DNA from: Chloroflexota bacterium
GTDB taxonomy: Bacteria; Chloroflexota; Anaerolineae; Aggregatilineales; UBA2796
DNA length: 15,995 bases
Direction: 5' to 3'
Assembly (NCBI GenBank): GCA_017743585.1
Contig: JAGHYP010000028.1
Coordinates: 1-15,995, forward strand
The position numbers and the translations under genes are program-made. Numbering within the stretch: the stretch's first letter is position 1; each line of letters opens with the position of its first letter. Shown here piece by piece: positions 12,548-15,995 of this stretch. Under the pieces are notes generated by a model. It saw only the letters and a list, made by a program, of their open reading frames with translations. It had not been told where the DNA came from and made no database searches.

Positions 12548-15500
12548 TTAGCGGCGGACGATCTGGATGTTATCGAAGGTCGCGGTCGCGAACTGACCAT
12601 CGGCGTGCGAGGTGACTGCCAAGCCGATCATGAAGTGGTCGCCGAAGTCAATCGTCGCGCTTGAGCCGACCTGTGTCCAGTTCACGCCGTCGTTTGAGTA
12701 GAAGGCGGTCAGGTTATTGCCTGTCTTGCTCAGGCGCAACCAGACTGGCACGCTGGGCGAGACGCTGACGTTACTCACCCTTGGAGCGGTTGTATTCCAC
12801 TCCCACTCGAACTGCCGTTGTTGCACCAGCGCTTCGCGCTGCGCCGTGAAAGATATCGCCATGTGGCGACTTTCTCTCACGTAGCGATCGCGGATCATCA
12901 AGCCCGCTTTGTCTTGCCCTGACGGAGAGAGTGTGTTGAAAACGACGCGCGCGATGATATCCACGTCGCCAGTCTCGTAGCGCCATGCGTAGTGGAACTG
13001 GTCTTGATTCTCGCGAAGCCCGATTCCCGATCCAGTGACGCTGACGGTGCTAGGATTGATGACGGTCGCGCTGCCCTTGCCGTTCACCCAAGTGCCACCG
13101 ATATCGCCTGAAGTCCATGCGTCAGGCTCAGCGCCACGCCACAGCTCAACGCCCGCTATGCGTCCATGCCTGCCGCTCGAGCCCGGCATGTACACGCTGA
13201 AGTTGTTATCGGTCACCTCAAGGGTGAACGGCCCATGACGCTTGAACGAGCCCACTGAGCCGCTGCTGTGGTTGTTGACCACGCGCGCAAACTCATGCCA
13301 TCTCAGTATCATATCGAAAGACTGAGGAGGCGAGTCGCTCTCAACTGTCCACACATAGGCAGTGTAGATGCCATTGGGGACGTTGCTCAAGCCGACGTGA
13401 GCATTGTTGCTAATGTCTGCTTGGCAGTGCGAGCGCAGCATGGTCGTCGTGTCTGGGTCTTGAGGCGGCGTGATCAACAGCGAGCCAGTGAAATTGTGGG
13501 AAGCGTTCGCGCACCACACATTCCCTGTGTGCATGTTGCGCCACAGCTGCCCGTTGATGGTGACCTCAGGCGTTTCTGCGTTATTGTAGGTGCCAACATT
13601 CACGCCGCGGAAGAAGTACGGTCGCACGTTCACGATCGCTGTGCCGATTTGCGAGAGACCGCCTTGATCGGTAGCGCGATAGGTGAAGCTGACCGTGCCT
13701 GTCCACTCGGGCGGTGGCTGATAGATCAACTGACCGCCACCCGGCGCGACTCCTGCTATGCCGCGCGCAGGCTGTGTCAACACAGTGAAGGTGTGGGTAT
13801 CGCCGGGCTGATCTATCACGATCGGCACAGCCGAGCCTTGTTGATTGGTCACAGTGTTGATTGTGGCGCTGGTGAAGCTCGGCGGGATGTTTGCGAGCGT
13901 ATCAGTTGCAACAAACTGGAGGTTATCGAGCCACCAGCCATCATCTACAGCGGGGTTCGTGCGCGAGTCCAGCTCAAACTTGAGCATGACGCGCTGAGGC
14001 GTGCTGAACTGAGTGCCGCCCGGAGCTGTGATCGAGAATGAGGTCTCGATCCAATCTTGCAGCGAGCCAAGGCTCCAGCCGCCGCCTTGCGGATTGTTGT
14101 TGCCGCGGCGCACCGGCATCACTTCGATCCACGTGAAGCCCTCGTCGAGCGAGTAGAAGACCTTGCCGTAGTCCTCATCAGTGAAGCTGAAGCGCTCGTC
14201 GTAGCGCACATTGCCAACTTTGCCAGCGGGGATATTCAAGTAGCCGTTCAGGATGATGCTGGTGCGATGGAAAGTGCTGTACGGCTGACCGAGCTCGCTG
14301 GTGCGCGCGATGGATGACCGCTCTGCGATGCTGAACTCAATCCTGCCGTTGCCCGACTGCGCCGCAGTAGTGTGGTAGTACTCAACGCGGATGTCGTAGT
14401 CCACGCCGCTGCTGAAATTGTAGGTGTAGAAGTGCGAACGCAAGTCAGGATCGACTGACCAGGGCTGCGTGGCGACCGCACCGACCGTACGGTAGGGCTT
14501 GGGCAGGTCGTCGCGCGGCGTGAGTTCGACGTCGTTGATGAACAGACGGGCGCCGCCTGCAAAACGCAAGCGCAGCATGTACTCGCCGGGCTGCGTCACG
14601 CGGTAACGGCGCTGCCAGCGCATGATGTACCATTCGTGGTTTGCCAAGCCGCTCACGAACCACTGCGGCACCGTGTCTGGATACGGCAATAGCGCAGGGT
14701 TTTGCGAGTAATCAAAGTTGATCTCGCCCACAGCGGTGTCGCGCGCGATGTTCGGCGGCACGGTCGGGATATTGACGTCTGAGCCGGCGGGCCAGCCCCA
14801 GACCGCCACGAGCGCCGTGTCGCCAGAGGAGGTAGGCGGCGGTATGTGCCAGTAGTCGCCGATCCAGTTGGTGGTCGGCTGGCTCATGCCGCTGAGCAGC
14901 AATGGCTGCGGCACAAAGGCTGACGGCTGATACTCCCACGCAGTGAACTGGTCAGGCACAACTGTCCAGTCGCCTTCCACCACCCAGTTGCCCAGGCTAT
15001 CGAACGAGTCGGCGAAGGTTTGCCCAAGGTTCGGCAACAAGGCGCGGTCGTAGAGCGTGAAGTCGTCAATGTACCAGCCATCCGCGCTGGGCATTGTGTT
15101 GAGCGCATGCAGGCGGAAGCGTATGCGCACAGGCGGGTCGCTCGGCTGTGTTTGGATGAACGGCGTCAGATCAGCTTGGATGCGATGCCAGCCGAGGTTC
15201 ACCCACTCGGAGACAGCCGCTGAGCTGTTATCCCACAGCACGTCTGACCAGGTGTAACCGTTATCGCGTGATACCTCGACCAGCAGCCGATCGCTGGTGT
15301 TGAGATCGAAGCGCGTCCAGAAGTAGAGCGTCGGCTTAGACGTGCCGCGCAGATCGAAGCCGTAGCGCGGCTCCAGCACGCTGCGGGCGGGTTTGATGTA
15401 GCTTGCGTCAGGGCTATCTGACCAAGCTCTGCTCCCGTTGCGCCCATGCTCGTCTATGATGCGCCAGTCGCCGCCGTTGAACCACTCTAGCGCAACATTG

Positions 15501-15976
15501 TCATTCTCGAACGTTTCGAACAGGGGACCAGACGCGAGCGCGTAGACATCGGTATCGTCCTCAGCGATGCGCAGGTCGTCAATGTACCAACCGTCGTCAG
15601 GGGCGCCGCCGGGCGCTTGCAAGCGGAAGCGCAGGCGGATGAGATTTGTGTTGTAGGCAGAGAGATCGACTTTGACGCGCTGCCATGCCCGTTGCACAGG
15701 CACATCATCGTAGCCTGTGCCGCCGACGAGCTTGTGCCAGACGCTCGTCCACGTTTCGCCGTCATCCGTCGAGATTTCTGCGTAGAGATTGGCGCTAGAC
15801 GCCTGCCAATACGTCCAGAAGGTCAGCACGGGCTTATTTGAGCCGGCCAAGTTGATAGACGGCTTGAGCTCGGCGATTGTGTCCGAAGGCACGCTATATG
15901 GCACCCCTGTGCCTGGGCTATCGGCGAGCGCTGAGGGCGCGCTACGCTGCGGCGCGCCAGCGCCTGTGGTCAGGCC
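12548..15976 (-). CDS. Modular extracellular protein, C-terminal fragment (jelly-roll, PA14, Ig, malectin-like, DUF1349 modules)
   Basis: 1,142 genomic residues; the N terminus is missing at the contig edge. The five residues MYKRQ that an open frame from 15991 would add are encoded by the adapter, not the genome. Modules in order (fragment numbering, approximate): two immune-inhibitor-A/choice-of-anchor-J-like beta-sandwiches (18-141 and 151-310), each ending in DGWYIDD; a linker; a PA14-like domain (about 410-550; GEYMLRLRFAGGARLFINDVEL, YDIRVEYYH); a third sandwich ending DGWWLDN (552-692); a cadherin/Big_9-type Ig domain (697-785; IYQPPPEWTGTVSFTYRATD); a malectin-like domain (787-948); and a DUF1349/concanavalin-like domain (953-1142; AGLMIRD, WLRLSKTGNN, FYSNDGVNW). 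Such modules bind carbohydrate or protein. No peptidase or sorting signal is in this part; a catalytic domain could lie in the missing N terminus. Surface or secreted location is inferred. Confidence 0.85.
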   Translation of the reverse strand, partial: GLTTGAGAPQRSAPSALADSPGTGVPYSVPSDTIAELKPSINLAGSNKPVLTFWTYWQASSANLYAEISTDDGETWTSVWHKLVGGTGYDDVPVQRAWQRVKVDLSAYNTNLIRLRFRLQAPGGAPDDGWYIDDLRIAEDDTDVYALASGPLFETFENDNVALEWFNGGDWRIIDEHGRNGSRAWSDSPDASYIKPARSVLEPRYGFDLRGTSKPTLYFWTRFDLNTSDRLLVEVSRDNGYTWSDVLWDNSSAAVSEWVNLGWHRIQADLTPFIQTQPSDPPVRIRFRLHALNTMPSADGWYIDDFTLYDRALLPNLGQTFADSFDSLGNWVVEGDWTVVPDQFTAWEYQPSAFVPQPLLLSGMSQPTTNWIGDYWHIPPPTSSGDTALVAVWGWPAGSDVNIPTVPPNIARDTAVGEINFDYSQNPALLPYPDTVPQWFVSGLANHEWYIMRWQRRYRVTQPGEYMLRLRFAGGARLFINDVELTPRDDLPKPYRTVGAVATQPWSVDPDLRSHFYTYNFSSGVDYDIRVEYYHTTAAQSGNGRIEFSIAERSSIARTSELGQPYSTFHRTSIILNGYLNIPAGKVGNVRYDERFSFTDEDYGKVFYSLDEGFTWIEVMPVRRGNNNPQGGGWSLGSLQDWIETSFSITAPGGTQFSTPQRVMLKFELDSRTNPAVDDGWWLDNLQFVATDTLANIPPSFTSATINTVTNQQGSAVPIVIDQPGDTHTFTVLTQPARGIAGVAPGGGQLIYQPPPEWTGTVSFTYRATDQGGLSQIGTAIVNVRPYFFRGVNVGTYNNAETPEVTINGQLWRNMHTGNVWCANASHNFTGSLLITPPQDPDTTTMLRSHCQADISNNAHVGLSNVPNGIYTAYVWTVESDSPPQSFDMILRWHEFARVVNNHSSGSVGSFKRHGPFTLEVTDNNFSVYMPGSSGRHGRIAGVELWRGAEPDAWTSGDIGGTWVNGKGSATVINPSTVSVTGSGIGLRENQDQFHYAWRYETGDVDIIARVVFNTLSPSGQDKAGLMIRDRYVRESRHMAISFTAQREALVQQRQFEWEWNTTAPRVSNVSVSPSVPVWLRLSKTGNNLTAFYSNDGVNWTQVGSSATIDFGDHFMIGLAVTSHADGQFATATFDNIQIVRR

Positions 15977-15995
15977 CTGTCTCTTATACACATCT
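15977..15995. other. Nextera (Tn5 mosaic end) adapter remnant
   Basis: The last 19 bases, CTGTCTCTTATACACATCT, are identical to the Tn5 mosaic-end sequence used in Nextera libraries. They are non-genomic, show that the contig ends in a read that ran into adapter, and create the false N terminus MYKRQ on the - strand. They should be trimmed before annotation. Confidence 0.98.

Noticed and set aside
13268..14041. + strand open frame opposite the modular surface protein
   Set aside because: Antisense shadow of the Ig and malectin-like region, with no domain of its own.
15977..15991. GTG start with MYKRQ as the N terminus of the large - strand protein
   Set aside because: These codons are the Tn5 mosaic-end adapter, so the gene is left open at its 5' end.

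Overview
This is 15,995 bases of GC-rich bacterial DNA, dense with GCGC and GCGCGC strings, whose right edge stops at a sequencing-library adapter. I see no rRNA, tRNA, CRISPR array or insertion sequence. The likely source is Chloroflexota (green non-sulfur bacteria, perhaps an Anaerolineae-like lineage). This is an inference from style: long secreted PD40 beta-propeller proteins, a Thr/Pro-rich 'TPTP' stalk joined to a C39-like peptidase and TPRs, a mosaic extracellular protein of jelly-roll, PA14, malectin-like and DUF1349 modules, and a GT-C transferase with a C-terminal beta-sandwich. The assignment is moderate, not proven.

Left part, + strand unless stated. A membrane-anchored or secreted PD40 propeller (113-2119) ends at a hairpin. 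It is followed by a four-helix membrane protein of the Lit/DUF1461 family (2258-2920). A low-molecular-weight tyrosine phosphatase lies on the - strand (2945-3418), preceded by a nine-codon leader ORF overlapping its start. About 240 bases (3419-3658) separate it from a divergent Nudix hydrolase/RidA pair (3659-4165 and 4162-4545, overlapping by ATGA), and this gap holds back-to-back promoters.

Middle part. After a gap with nested inverted repeats comes a tight + strand group: C39-like peptidase with TPRs (4637-6139), GT-C glycosyltransferase (6173-8131) and Ig-like plus PD40 propeller (8134-9528). All three are envelope or exported proteins, with gaps of 33 and 2 bases. This group is the best candidate for an uncharacterised envelope system.

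Right part, - strand. An apparent operon reads leftward: CDP-alcohol phosphatidyltransferase (PIP-synthase-like), Lgt (ATGA overlap) and D-hydantoinase/dihydropyrimidinase (17-base gap). Upstream of it lies a strong intrinsic terminator for the next - strand gene. That gene is a 1,142-residue C-terminal fragment of a modular extracellular protein whose N terminus is lost at the contig end. The last 19 bases are the Nextera/Tn5 mosaic end and are not genomic.

Recurring themes: lipoprotein maturation (Lgt adds the diacylglyceryl group; Lit-family enzymes move an acyl chain on mature lipoproteins), phospholipid head-group synthesis, envelope glycosylation, and large surface proteins. Nudix plus RidA form a small metabolite-repair unit. 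Most genes are recognisable families; what is new, if anything, is the grouping.
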